Shown one piece after another: positions 43,401-53,174 of a stretch of 64,000 nucleotides of DNA. Source of the DNA: Paracamarosporium sp. OC-R06-R3. Its lineage: Eukaryota > Ascomycota > Dothideomycetes > Pleosporales > Didymosphaeriaceae. Made by a program: the position numbers and the translations under genes. Positions within the stretch are counted from its first letter, which is position 1. Each line of letters starts with the position of its first letter. The stretch covers positions 1 through 64,000 of the forward strand of contig JACVRA010000170.1 in NCBI GenBank assembly GCA_019828545.1, in the 5' to 3' direction. The notes beneath the pieces are model-generated. The model had not been told where the DNA came from, made no database searches, and saw nothing but the letters and a program-made list of their open reading frames with translations.

Positions 43401-44560
43401 TCTGCCAAATCAGAATCTGTCCCACTTTCAGCTGCTGTGGCTCTAGGACGCGCTGGTGCCGGGAACGTTAGCAAGTATTTGCCCGTCATTCTCTCCAATA
43501 TGGGCCAGCCATCCAGTCCACAGTACCTTCTACTGCATTCCATCAAGGAGATCTTGCAACAGGACACTGAGTCGGAAATCATGCCCTTCGCTTCGAGCTT
43601 GTGGGACAATCTCGTGGCAGCCTCCCAAGCTGAGGACAACAAAGCAATTGGTTCAGAATGTATTGGCAGGCTCACCATCATTGATCCGAAGACGTTCCTG
43701 CCACAACTCAGGGTAAGGGTCGCCTTAAACATTTCAGTAGCAATCGCACTTACACTATGACACAGGCTTTCCTTGGCGATCAAAATGCTAGCGTCCGAGG
43801 CATGGTTATCTCAGCTCTGCGATACACGCTTGCCGATACCGATGAGGCTTATGATGAATACCTTCGACCTATCGTAGTGCCTATGCTTATCCAAATGTTA
43901 TCTGAGACTGACCTCGACAACCGTCGCCTAGCTCTTACAACGTTCATGTCGGCCCTGCGTAACAAACCCGAGATCATCCTACCCGCTCTGGAGCAGCTCC
44001 TACCACTCACTATGAACGAGACGGTCATCAAGCCCGAGTTGATCCGTGAGGTTCAGATGGGGCCGTTCAAGCACAAGGTAGACGATGGTCTTGAAATCCG
44101 CAAGAGTGCATATGAGACCTTGTATGCTCTTCTCGAGAGCGCTTTCTCGAAACTTTCGCCCACCGATATCGATGATTGCTACGACCGCATTGTGGCTGGT
44201 ATCGCCGACGAGCATGATATTCGCATCATGTGCAATCTGATGCTAACCAAGTTAATGCATCTTTCGCCTGACCGAACCCTCAATCGCCTCGAAGCTATCT
44301 CAAACTCCTTCCGTGCCGTTCTCTCTATCAAGCTAAAGGACAATGCTGTCAAACAAGAGTTGGAAAGGCTACAGGAGGGCTTCAAAGGTGTACTCAAAGT
44401 CTCCGTACTACTTAACAAGCAAATGGGTACTGAGGACGATGGTAAAACCCACGATGATCCGCAGCTCCGAGCGTGGGCTGCTTACTGGGAGTGGGTTACT
44501 AAGGAGCATGCGCTGGCCCTGAAGACTGCCACGGATGAGTTAAAGGACCGTGACCATTAG
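40448..44560 (+). CDS. CAND1: CAND1 (cullin-associated NEDD8-dissociated protein), HEAT-repeat protein
   Basis: Three exons (40448-41289, 41336-43712, 43766-44560) with introns of 46 and 53 bp encode 1337 residues, close to the 1230-residue animal protein plus a fungal acidic insert. The N-terminus (LPKLTDDDPDFRFMALSDL) and the C-terminus (LEIRKSAYETLYALLESAF ...) match CAND1 at its ends. An acidic run of eight Asp and following Asp/Glu (about residues 380-415, encoded near 41590-41700) splits the HEAT repeats. CAND1 wraps around cullin-RBX1 without NEDD8 and exchanges SCF substrate receptors. In Aspergillus the equivalent is split over two genes (candA-N, candA-C); here it is one. It lies head-to-head with the mitochondrial-type gene and tail-to-tail with the PARG-like gene. 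Confidence 0.93.
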
Positions 44561-44787
44561 AAATGGGCTCATCCGTCTTATCAGGGGAGAATCAGGGACA
44601 TCAGGTATGTGATAGGTAGCCAACTACGGCAACCATGATGGGTATATGATCACTGAGCGATGCATTTCCATAGCATAGTTAGCATGAATATGATTAGGCG
44701 GGTTACTTAGATAGCTCGCTAGACTAAAAGCAAATTCGAACAACAAATGATATCCTTACTAGCTTGACTACATACCTCTTCAGCGGC

Positions 44788-46221
44788 TCACCGTGTTGCA
44801 GAGTCGCTAACTTTATCAGAATCATTTCTGTGGCAATCCTCTTCACTACTTGACTCATCTTCGTCGTCTAGGGACACCCCACCAGTCTCAATAGCATCTG
44901 ATACCTCACTGTCTTCGCTGTTCTCTGCTTTATCTCTACCATCATCGCCATTTTGACTTCCCTCCCTCTCGCTAAGCTGCGCTTTCAAGCCTTCTAAAAT
45001 GATACTCATTCGATGCTTCAAGTCTGCATTCCAAACTTTCTCTATCTGGCCTTCCATTTCAGCAATCTTCGAGCGAAGCTCCTCAGCTACCTCGTCTGTC
45101 TCGTCCTCATCTGACTCATCCGCATGTCCATCAGGACCAGCCTCAACCTCAATGTCGCCGCCAAATGCGCCCGCAAAGTCGTGCGCCATCTTCTTGTTTG
45201 AGATGGCGAAGACGACTTCTTGAAGGCCGGTCCATATGTCTAACGGCTGTATACCTTTCTTTTTACCATTCTGTGAAGAAGATTGTGGGAGGAGTACAGC
45301 GCGCCACGCCTCCGCAACATCGCGCACAGGATTACCGTACGCACCGCATCCCCACGCACCAAGAACGATCTTCCTCACGCCCTTAGAGCACGCGATGCGC
45401 AGCACGGCGCGCATCTTCGCCTCCACGACCCGTCGGTCTTTCACATGTAGCGTCTTTTCTTCGTCCTCTGCGCCTTCCAAGTCAGGGAACCGAAGCATAC
45501 CCGCGCTGATGACGTCGATCCACCACCGCTCTGTTGGACTCAGTTCACCCTTCGTATCGCCCAGAGCAAGATGGTTTCTGATCACAAGCACGTCTTTGGT
45601 GTATACCCCGCCGAGCTCGGGCAGCCGGTAAAACGTCTCCTTCAGCGAGGGCAGAAGCGTCGTGCGCGCGCAGAGATACTCTTCCTGCGAGGTGGCACCC
45701 ATTAGAACGCCGCCGCCCGGACGGAGCGGAGAGGCCATGTTCAAGACGCATGGGTTTGGCTGGTTCCGGCCTTTGCTTATGAGGCCGTGTGCAGCGGTGA
45801 GTGTGTCGGTAGTCATCACGCGGATTTTGGTTGGTGGTCGGGCCTCCTCGAGACTGAGATGTGCGAGCGGCTCAGACAGCGAGTCTTTCCTCGCTGTTTT
45901 CTTCGCAGCGGGTTTCTCATCGTCGCTTTCGTTGTCCTCGGGCAGGTTCTTCGCTTTTCGACGTCCCTGGCCTTTGCGCTTGATGTACTTCGCTTCGTCG
46001 CCACCGTTGCTATCCTTCTCTTTGGCTCGCGGTTTTGCCGCTGTAGATGCGGGTCCTGGGTCGGCAATCAATTCGCTTCCATCGGAACCCTTCCTTGCTC
46101 TTGCATTCGAGGCTAGAATCGCTGGTACGACCTTGTTGACGATGTGGCGGGCCTGCTTTGCGCGGATGTCTTTTCTTATCGCGGGTGGCGCGAGGCCTTG
46201 AGACTTTTCCGTACGACCCAT
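44788..46221 (-). CDS. Microbial-type poly(ADP-ribose) glycohydrolase (PARG)-like protein (TIGR02452/DUF2263)
   Basis: A single-exon protein of 477 residues. Residues 1-120 are basic and disordered (Arg/Lys-rich with nuclear-localisation-like KRKGQGRRKAK). The catalytic-type domain follows with NMASPLRPGGGVLMGATSQEE (161-181), where the RPGGG loop and the QEE catalytic glutamates of the microbial PARG family are intact, and VLGAWGCGAYGNPVRDVAEAW closer to the C-terminus. The last 130 residues are acidic with a coiled-coil-prone stretch. Family members hydrolyse poly(ADP-ribose) or related ADP-ribose bonds. The large disordered flanks with opposite charge are specific to fungal versions and suggest nuclear or chromatin location; that is inference. 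It is tail-to-tail with CAND1 with 227 bases between. Confidence 0.87.
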   Translation of the reverse strand: MGRTEKSQGLAPPAIRKDIRAKQARHIVNKVVPAILASNARARKGSDGSELIADPGPASTAAKPRAKEKDSNGGDEAKYIKRKGQGRRKAKNLPEDNESDDEKPAAKKTARKDSLSEPLAHLSLEEARPPTKIRVMTTDTLTAAHGLISKGRNQPNPCVLNMASPLRPGGGVLMGATSQEEYLCARTTLLPSLKETFYRLPELGGVYTKDVLVIRNHLALGDTKGELSPTERWWIDVISAGMLRFPDLEGAEDEEKTLHVKDRRVVEAKMRAVLRIACSKGVRKIVLGAWGCGAYGNPVRDVAEAWRAVLLPQSSSQNGKKKGIQPLDIWTGLQEVVFAISNKKMAHDFAGAFGGDIEVEAGPDGHADESDEDETDEVAEELRSKIAEMEGQIEKVWNADLKHRMSIILEGLKAQLSEREGSQNGDDGRDKAENSEDSEVSDAIETGGVSLDDEDESSSEEDCHRNDSDKVSDSATR

Positions 46222-46664
46222 CCCGGTGACACTTTCACTCGATTGATTCTTTTGTTTTTCTACTGCCCAGCGTGAGAGTCAAGGAGTAGAGGCTGTTTTT
46301 GGCGGAGCTGCACGTCGATGGTGGTACCGTGATGGATGATGACGAAATTTTAGGGCAGGTTTAGCCGAGCCTCGCACTTGGAGGGCGTCCGTCTTCTTCG
46401 GCATTCGCAGCATCATGTAGTTCCGACAGTATTGCTCATTTGCGTTAGGATGCTGAAACATCTGATACAACCGTTGAGACTAATGAAATTTCCAAAACAC
46501 CGCGCGAAGCCGTTTACAATGCCAAGGTGTATGTATTGATATTACAAAAGATGAAGGTAATCTAAAAAGGAATATGTACCATATCTACCACGAAACTATC
46601 CCCAGAACCCATAACTCCAATGTGTTAGATGCAGTATATGTTGCAGCAATCAGTCTCAAGATAT
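46222..46664. other. Intergenic between PARG-like and TmpA-like genes
   Basis: It carries the promoter of the PARG-like gene and the 3' end of the TmpA-like gene. A 63-codon minus-strand frame (46279-46470) has no support. Confidence 0.5.
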
Positions 46665-48653
46665 CTAAAAGTCCCACAGCGTACCGAACGCATGCAGGCC
46701 CGCTGTGCAACGCGAGTCAGCAAACACAGATCTATGATGGACTGGGATAGCACTTACCCGCACGACATCCTTGCATCATCTCATCGTTCCCCTGCATGTT
46801 GCTCGTGATAAAGATGACCTCTGCACCAAAGCTGTACCATGTCTCCTTCAGCAGCTCCATGGTGTTAGGTCGTCCGCCGCGCTTCTTCGAGTCCCAGAGT
46901 ATCATGCGCTCAGGCTCGATGTGCTTGTGTATCAAGCCGGTGATCGTGGGCCCGAACGTGCGCTCTTGATCTGAACCAATCCAGATGAGGAACCAGTTGG
47001 GCGATTGGATGCAGGTTGATAGGGCGGCACCGATGCCCGTGCCGGTACAGATACGGATGCCGCGCCTGAACATTGCTGAGGCATGGCCAACGCCAGCTGC
47101 GAGTTGTTAATATGCAAGATGCTAAGGATAGATGAGGGACGTTGGGGGAAGGAGAGGGAAGATCGCAAGATGTAGAGTGCCTACGTACCAAATTTGAGTT
47201 CTCGCGTCCATACGGTTTTTGGTGGGTCGGCGACGAGTGCTCTCGTGAAGTCGCCCTGGACGCCACAGATCATGTAGTGACAGGGTGAGTGGCGGCCCTC
47301 GCTGATGATACCGAAAGCGTGGTATTCCATGATGGACGTGCGGCTGATGCGGCCCAGGAGACCTTGCTGCATGCCGCGCTCGAAGCGAACGACAGCGACC
47401 TTGGGTGAAGGCTATATGATGTTAGTCGATTACGGCCAGCAGATTGAAAGTACTTACAATCTCAATCTCTACAGGAACTTGCCGAAGGGTGACCCATGGG
47501 ATGAGAATGCTAGCGGCTGTAAGTGTGCTGTGTTGTGGAAAGGAGGTTTGGGACGTACAACACGGTCATGAATACGGCGAACCAGAGTTCTTGTGTGCTG
47601 ATCAGGACGTTGGCATCTGATCTCCACTGTCCGGTCTTGATGTCGTAAACGTTGCCCATGACTACGAACATCCAGGTAGTCTGCGTAGTGTCAATGCTCT
47701 GTTCAGATAGAGTTGTTCATATGGACACTCACAGCGAGGCCTAGCCATCCGACAAATCGATGGTGCTTCTCGAAAACATTATGATAGGTGTTGCGAACCC
47801 AAGGGAAAGCGCTCAGAACTGAAATGATGATGAATACGTTGGTGATGATGCCGCTGACGAGGACAGCCTTATGCTGGACAGCACGGTATCGAATAATGTC
47901 GACGATCTTGAAGACTAGCCAACTATTTTGTGTCAGACGGATTTTCTCCTTAGAGGAAGTAGCCTTCTTACGCGGCACCTGAAAGTGCGCACCCAGAATG
48001 GATGCCTCCAACGTGTTGTAAGATAGAAGTTGCCCCGTACTTTATAGGTAGAGGAGCCCACTGTTTTATAATGTCAGCCGCTTAGAGGGGAGTGAGATAA
48101 GGGGGCGTACATCTCTTAGGCCATATATGAGGACAATGTATAGGAGACGCAAGAATAGCTCGTTCCGAAAAAGAATCGCGCAAAGAAGATTTCCCAGTAC
48201 CAAAGCACCCAAGTGATTCTCCGCATAGGGGAATCTGTTCAGTGCCGCCAAGATAATCCCAGTCAAGTTGAGAAGAGTAACAAAAGTGAAGAACTTCCGG
48301 TATGTGTTGAACCACAGGTTGAACAAAACCCACTTGCTGACCATTAGTTTTGGCGGCTCAGGTTTCTTGACTATGATATCTGGAACCGTAACATCGCTGT
48401 TCGGTGGATTGGCCGCTGGTCTCGATAGTGATAGTTCAGGTACGCTGGAAAGTGGTGTAATTCCTTCATGTACCGGTGAGACAGGAGACAAGTGAGAGTC
48501 GAAACTCCTCGTCCCTCTCTGGCCCAAGTAAACGAATGGTGAGGGGACCATCAACTCGGTCGTGCTGTCATACATCCCCTTCTCAGCATCATCGATAGAG
48601 CTGTCGCTGAGACTCCGACCACCAATAACGTGACTTTGCAATTCACCACCCAT
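46665..48653 (-). CDS. TmpA-like integral membrane flavoprotein (ferric-reductase-fold oxidoreductase)
   Basis: Eight exons: 48111-48653, 47972-48060, 47733-47922, 47559-47680, 47458-47509, 47189-47411, 46758-47096, 46665-46702; seven introns of 46-92 bp. They encode 531 residues. A Ser/Pro-rich cytosolic N-terminus of about 100 residues is followed by about five hydrophobic helices with conserved His (HLGALVLGNLLCA, QHVGGIHSGCALSG, FEKHHRFVGWLGL), as in ferric-reductase-like transmembrane domains. A FAD/NAD-binding half follows (AGVGHASAMFRRG, ICTGTGIGAALS), ending AFGTLWDF. In Aspergillus nidulans the TmpA membrane flavoprotein is needed for normal conidiation signalling. The match is by pattern, so orthology is not proven. 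The large number of short introns is unlike the neighbouring single- or few-exon genes. Confidence 0.8.
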
Positions 48654-50449
48654 GATTCGCTCACGTACACAGCGACTCGGAGGACAACTCGGATGTCAAC
48701 AAGAAAGAGAGAAAAGCGTCGCAGGGGTCCTGGAGAAGTGATTGCTCATCATGTCCGTCCAGAGCGCGAGTTTTAATCAGTGTCTGGCAGGCCCCACCGC
48801 TCGGGCTCCAGTCAACCCATACTGGCAGGCAACATCGAGCTGATACTGCCACATGCTGCATAGTACGTAGGTACTACACGAGGTACTTCCCCAAATGACA
48901 CGGACTTTGGTTCGTGCAACGCCTGCCATTACCACGAAAAGTGAGAGCAGGGATGAGTACACCAATCAAACAGACACAATCACGAGAGTATATGAATTCT
49001 AAAATGCTCATGCAGGCGAAGTAGCACAGGCCCCCGGTCACGATACAGGTGCACTTGTCTCTTTGCCACCCACAGAGCTTCCAGCTACGGTGCGTCCGGT
49101 CCTGATTCTTGTGTTATCAGGTGTTTTGGGTAGCTATTGAATTGCTGGGCTGAAGCGTGAGGTAGGTGCGGGTAGCCGGCTCGTCATCCCGCAGCACGAG
49201 GCGCCAAACACGTCCAGCGCAGGACTTGAGCCACATTCAGACAGTACACGATGATACACAGGCTCCTGTCAAAGTCGAAATAAACTTCATTCCCAGAAAG
49301 ACTTCGTCGAACAGGCCAGGCGCATATGCCGGGGCTGCATGGGACGCCCAGTCATTGCTCCTGTCGGCTCCGCATCAGCACGAGGGCGACTGCCGTTCGT
49401 ACGTTGTTGCCGTTGTGGCGGGGGCGGCAGTGCTGTTTCGAGCGTGAGAGCAATAATCTAGGCAATGGGATCGCCCTGTGTGTGGCCTTCTCACCGTTTG
49501 CGATGTCATAGGGCACTGGATTGGGCTAGCATCTATTAACGCAGGCTTTATCCATATTGTCGGACGAGGGGATGCAGAGCCTCAAGATTACTCGACTAGT
49601 TCCAGACGTCTAAGCCTCGTCCCCGGATCATGGATCGTGGCGCCTTGCGCGCTGGCAAGGTCGGCAGTGGGGCCATTGTTTCCTGCCGGAGGAAGAGTTG
49701 GGGAAGCGTAGGCTGCAGACAGCTGAGGTACCCCAGATATTCCCTGCTCGGTAGCGGTTACCGGCATGGTTCCCCGACGACGGAGAATACATGACGTAGA
49801 AAGGATGATGGCCTGTCTTTAAAGGAAATTGAGAGGGCGAGGTCGCATCTTACGTGCAGCAGAGGGTTGGAGAATGCAGCATGGGAGCGAAAGGAACGGA
49901 GCCTGAGCCAAGAGTTCACGGAGATCGTTCGGCGCCTGGGGAGATTTCGGAGATAACTTCACTATTAGTAACTTGAAGCCCTCAGCGGCCGCTGCGGCCG
50001 ACACTGCTCGTTAATCTTCTCTCTTCAGGTACTCGCTCTGTAATCACGATTGTGATGGGCCACCGACAACCAATCACGCCCCAAAATCAAATGCGATCAA
50101 TGCTGCAACTATCAGTAGATGCACACATCGTACACTCATCGTACACTGGCACCCTCATCCACGTAGAGCTTTCAATGGCTCTCAACCAATCGCTCAAGCT
50201 AAAACCAGCGGCGATAGTGTGTTTCGTGCGTACCGGATGACAGATCTTTCTATCGGAGTAACCTGACACCGATCCGACCTTTGTTTGGCCCACGCACGCG
50301 CCAGCACTACTTGGGAACTGCCAACTTTCGGTTAGCGTGTCGTACAACCATCTGGAGTCCTGTAAAACATAAAATGTAGGCTCCAGTAGCCTTCAGTCCA
50401 CTTTATAGAACTAGCATATAAGAGACATACCATTGTATCGCTAGTCAAA
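48654..50449. other. Intergenic, 1.8 kb
   Basis: Divergent upstream regions of the TmpA-like and NmrA-like genes. No frame with recognisable features; the longest (49166-49447 plus, 48661-48861 minus) are chance-like. A TATA-like CATATAAGA lies at 50415-50423, 27 bases before the NmrA-like ATG. Confidence 0.5.
50415..50423 (+). promoter_or_regulatory. TATA-like element of the NmrA-like gene
   Basis: CATATAAGA sits 27 bases before the ATG at 50450. If it is used, the 5' leader would be very short or absent, so a second, more distal start is possible. Confidence 0.35.
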
Positions 50450-51415
50450 ATGGCACCTTCATACCTCATTACTGGAGCATCCGGCCACATCGGACAACGG
50501 CTCGTCCCGCTGCTTCTTTCCCACCCATCCCAGCCCACTCTTGTTCTTCCGACCACCAATGCCGCACGGTTGACATCCTCATTGCCCGCCGATACTGAAA
50601 ACTCTAGAGCGCATGTGATAGAAGGCTCTGTTCAAGACCCAGGTTTTATTGAAGCCATTCTCAAGGAGCACAATGTGACATCCGTTTTCCTCTGCCTGAC
50701 CGGCTCTGACGAACTATTCACCACCTTCAATTTCCTCGATGCTCTACGACGCTCTGGTACGGTCAAACATCTCGTGTATCTCTCTGCCGCCGGCGATTTT
50801 AGCTTAGAAGCACAACAAAGCGGATCTCTCAAGAACATCTACTGTGCGCACGTGGCTGTCAAGTTCATCGTGGAAGCAAAACTCAAACATGGACTGCTGC
50901 CGCGGGACCAGGAGGGAGGATTCAGCTGGACGATTCTTGGACCCACGCTGTTCTTTGACAATGACTTGAGGGTTCAGCGCGAGTTGCTTCAAGACGGAGT
51001 CTTTGACGAGCCACTCGGAAGCAAGGGTGTGAGCCGTGTGTCGGAAGACGATATTGCACTTGCAGTATCTAAGGCATTTGAGGATGATGGGAAGCAGTGG
51101 GGTGGAAAGAAAATCATGATCGGGAGCTTGCAGACGTACACCAACCAGGACATCTCACGGCTGTGGTCGCAGGCTCTGGGCAAGGAAATCAAACCTCTTT
51201 CGAGCGACAAAGCTTCATTGGATGGATTCGAGCAGCGCTTCGCAAAGAAAGCAGGACCTGCGTGGGGAAAGGATGTAAGGCTTATGTATGAAATCTTTGA
51301 GGAGATGCCATTTGGTATGACTGAGGAGGAGTATAAGGAGCAAGTCGCATTCTTGGGCAAGGAAGCTGAGAGTTACGAGAAATTTATTGAAGCCACGGGA
51401 AAAAGTTGGAAGTAG
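50450..51415 (+). CDS. NmrA-like NAD(P)-binding oxidoreductase/sensor
   Basis: A single-exon protein of 321 residues. The start is MAPSYLITGASGHIGQRLVP, with the dinucleotide-binding TGASGHIG at 8-15. VFLCLTGSDELFTTFNFLDA and VKHLVYLSAAGDFSLE follow, then FSWTILGPTLFFDN and VSEDDIALAVSKAFED. This is the extended, atypical-SDR (NmrA/HSCARG) pattern. The catalytic Tyr-x3-Lys of true SDRs is not evident (the region at 123-134 reads KNIYCAHVAVKF), so it may be a redox sensor or an isoflavone-reductase-like enzyme. Convergent with the AA9 gene, with 182 bases between stops. Confidence 0.85.
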   Translation: MAPSYLITGASGHIGQRLVPLLLSHPSQPTLVLPTTNAARLTSSLPADTENSRAHVIEGSVQDPGFIEAILKEHNVTSVFLCLTGSDELFTTFNFLDALRRSGTVKHLVYLSAAGDFSLEAQQSGSLKNIYCAHVAVKFIVEAKLKHGLLPRDQEGGFSWTILGPTLFFDNDLRVQRELLQDGVFDEPLGSKGVSRVSEDDIALAVSKAFEDDGKQWGGKKIMIGSLQTYTNQDISRLWSQALGKEIKPLSSDKASLDGFEQRFAKKAGPAWGKDVRLMYEIFEEMPFGMTEEEYKEQVAFLGKEAESYEKFIEATGKSWK

Positions 51416-51597
51416 CAGCAGTAAATGCTGTGATGAATAGCCCTGGGTAAGAGCAATAGGTCCTATTATGTTATCTATCGTTCTTCTATCATGATTGAAG
51501 TGCATGATCAGTTACGCACTATCTTTTTCTTGAGAATGGACGGACAGAGTCTGAACGCGCTGGAAGCCTTCGACTTCAATCGTGCAACTCCTTCCGT

Positions 51598-52365
51598 CTA
51601 CTCCTTTTGGTCAGATTGTTTGACCTTCCCATCGAGTACATGACTCTCCTCTGTGCCCTCTGGCCATAACTTCGGACCCGGGCTCGTGTAATTGGTAATT
51701 TGACTCCAAAGTTTTGGAATAAGAACTCCAGTTGAGTTCGCTGTGTAGGCCCCAGGTATTTTGATGGACGGTCCTGGAACATCCGTACCATTGCCAGAGA
51801 TTTTGATTTGGGCACAAGCGACGTAAAATTGTGCTCCCTTATTCTTCTGTGCCGCATGGATAGCAAGACCCTCTGCACGCAACAAATACTCTCCAGCTGG
51901 AGTTTCGGTCGGCAACTTGAAGTTGAATGTCTGTGCTCGGTATGTCGCCCACTTTACAATGCCGTCGCCCGTTCCACATCCCTCGGTTTGACAGTCGGAC
52001 AGCGTGTATATCTTCGCCCAGTCTCCCGATCCGTCATACTCCTTCACATCTCCTGGGGCTTTCGAAATATACACCTGCTGGGGCCCGGGATGTCCGAAGG
52101 TGTCTTTGATCGTGAAGCCGACTGTGTCACCTGCATTGACGGAATACGTGGAGGTGTTCGACCCAGACAAACCATCAATGTTGCATCTCATATCTTTGGA
52201 TGTTACATCTGAGAGGAAATTGTTGCCATTGGTATGTTGGCGGACATATTGCCAAGGTTCTCCGATGACTTCACCGTTGACGATGATTCGGTCGTACGTC
52301 CAGTGCGCAAGAGTAACAGAAGAGAACGCAGCGACAGCAGTTAGAGCAGTCAAAAAAATCTTCAT
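51598..52365 (-). CDS. AA9 lytic polysaccharide monooxygenase (GH61)
   Basis: A single-exon, 255-residue secreted enzyme. The signal peptide (MKIFLTALTAVAAFSSVTLA) ends exactly before His21, so the mature protein starts HWTYDRIIVNG. The N-terminal His forms the copper histidine brace with His92 (DTFGHPGPQQVYIS). The motif GLAIHAAQKNKGAQFYVACAQI supplies His170, Gln179 and the axial Tyr181. AA9 enzymes oxidatively cleave cellulose or hemicellulose with H2O2 or O2. No CBM1 is present; the C-terminus is a short, charged Pro/Lys tail. Cys are present for two disulphides. A TATAAAA box lies about 60 bases upstream of the start (52427-52433). Confidence 0.92.
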   Translation of the reverse strand: MKIFLTALTAVAAFSSVTLAHWTYDRIIVNGEVIGEPWQYVRQHTNGNNFLSDVTSKDMRCNIDGLSGSNTSTYSVNAGDTVGFTIKDTFGHPGPQQVYISKAPGDVKEYDGSGDWAKIYTLSDCQTEGCGTGDGIVKWATYRAQTFNFKLPTETPAGEYLLRAEGLAIHAAQKNKGAQFYVACAQIKISGNGTDVPGPSIKIPGAYTANSTGVLIPKLWSQITNYTSPGPKLWPEGTEESHVLDGKVKQSDQKE

Positions 52366-52426
52366 TTTCGATATAATCGTAAGCTTTGATGGTAGCTTAT
52401 TTACATTCCATCAAGCTCTACCCCCG

Positions 52427-52433
52427 TTTTATA
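52427..52433 (-). promoter_or_regulatory. TATA box of the AA9 LPMO gene
   Basis: The minus strand reads TATAAAA, 62-68 bases upstream of the LPMO ATG, at a distance expected for a strongly regulated secreted-enzyme gene. Confidence 0.6.
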
Positions 52434-53174
52434 GTATCTGGTTCCACTCATATTAAGTGTAATCCGAAGTTGCAATTACGATCATCGACGCACTCAATCT
52501 GTAGCAGATGAAAGCATAGTGTGAACCTGGGGATATTCTCGGATGTTCATCGAAATCCGGGTGCTATGCCATTTTACCGACCCGGGTAGGGAACAACAAA
52601 TTAAATCGCGCTCTACTCGTTATAGCCGGACATGTAGCGACTGTACATCCACAGCAACTTCTAATTTACAATGCACCTCAAGGCACCGGTTTCCTAAGAT
52701 TAGCATATGTACCTGCTACTTTTGTTTGTAAAATTGGGTTTGAAAGAATTGCAAATTATGAACTTCTGTTTTTCAGCGTCTCAGGCCAAAAGTTCGCAAC
52801 CATGACACTTAGACATTGAGTTGCTATTATGACCGGACGCCAACGCGAACCGGTGCATGGTTCGAATGTGCGATTCCTATCATGACTTCCAGCTACACCT
52901 GGATATAGAAAAGATTTTGGTATAAAGTCTCTAGGCTACCTTCAGTACATTATCATTAATATTTAGAAAGGCCTACTGGTCTTTGTTGGCCGTGCTGTCT
53001 GCCACTTATTCGTGTGCGCCAGAGGACAGTGTGCGGTTCATAGTAGTTGATTGTCAGGCTCTAACGTTTCTGATTGGTTGGTGCGATTCGTAAAGAATCC
53101 CCAAAATCTTGAAAAGGCGCCACGTCTACTTCCAAAACAAAAAAGGTAGAACACATCAATTTTTCTTACTGTTG
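52434..53174. other. Intergenic between LPMO and the second HET gene
   Basis: No frame or RNA that I can support. A GGTTCGAAT at 52857-52865 resembles a tRNA B box, but the flanking bases do not pair as a T-arm. The rest is AT-rich promoter or 3' sequence. Confidence 0.5.

Noticed and set aside
52850..52880. A tRNA-like GGTTCGAAT sequence
   Set aside because: The flanks do not form the five-base T stem, and no A box or acceptor stem is found at the right distance.
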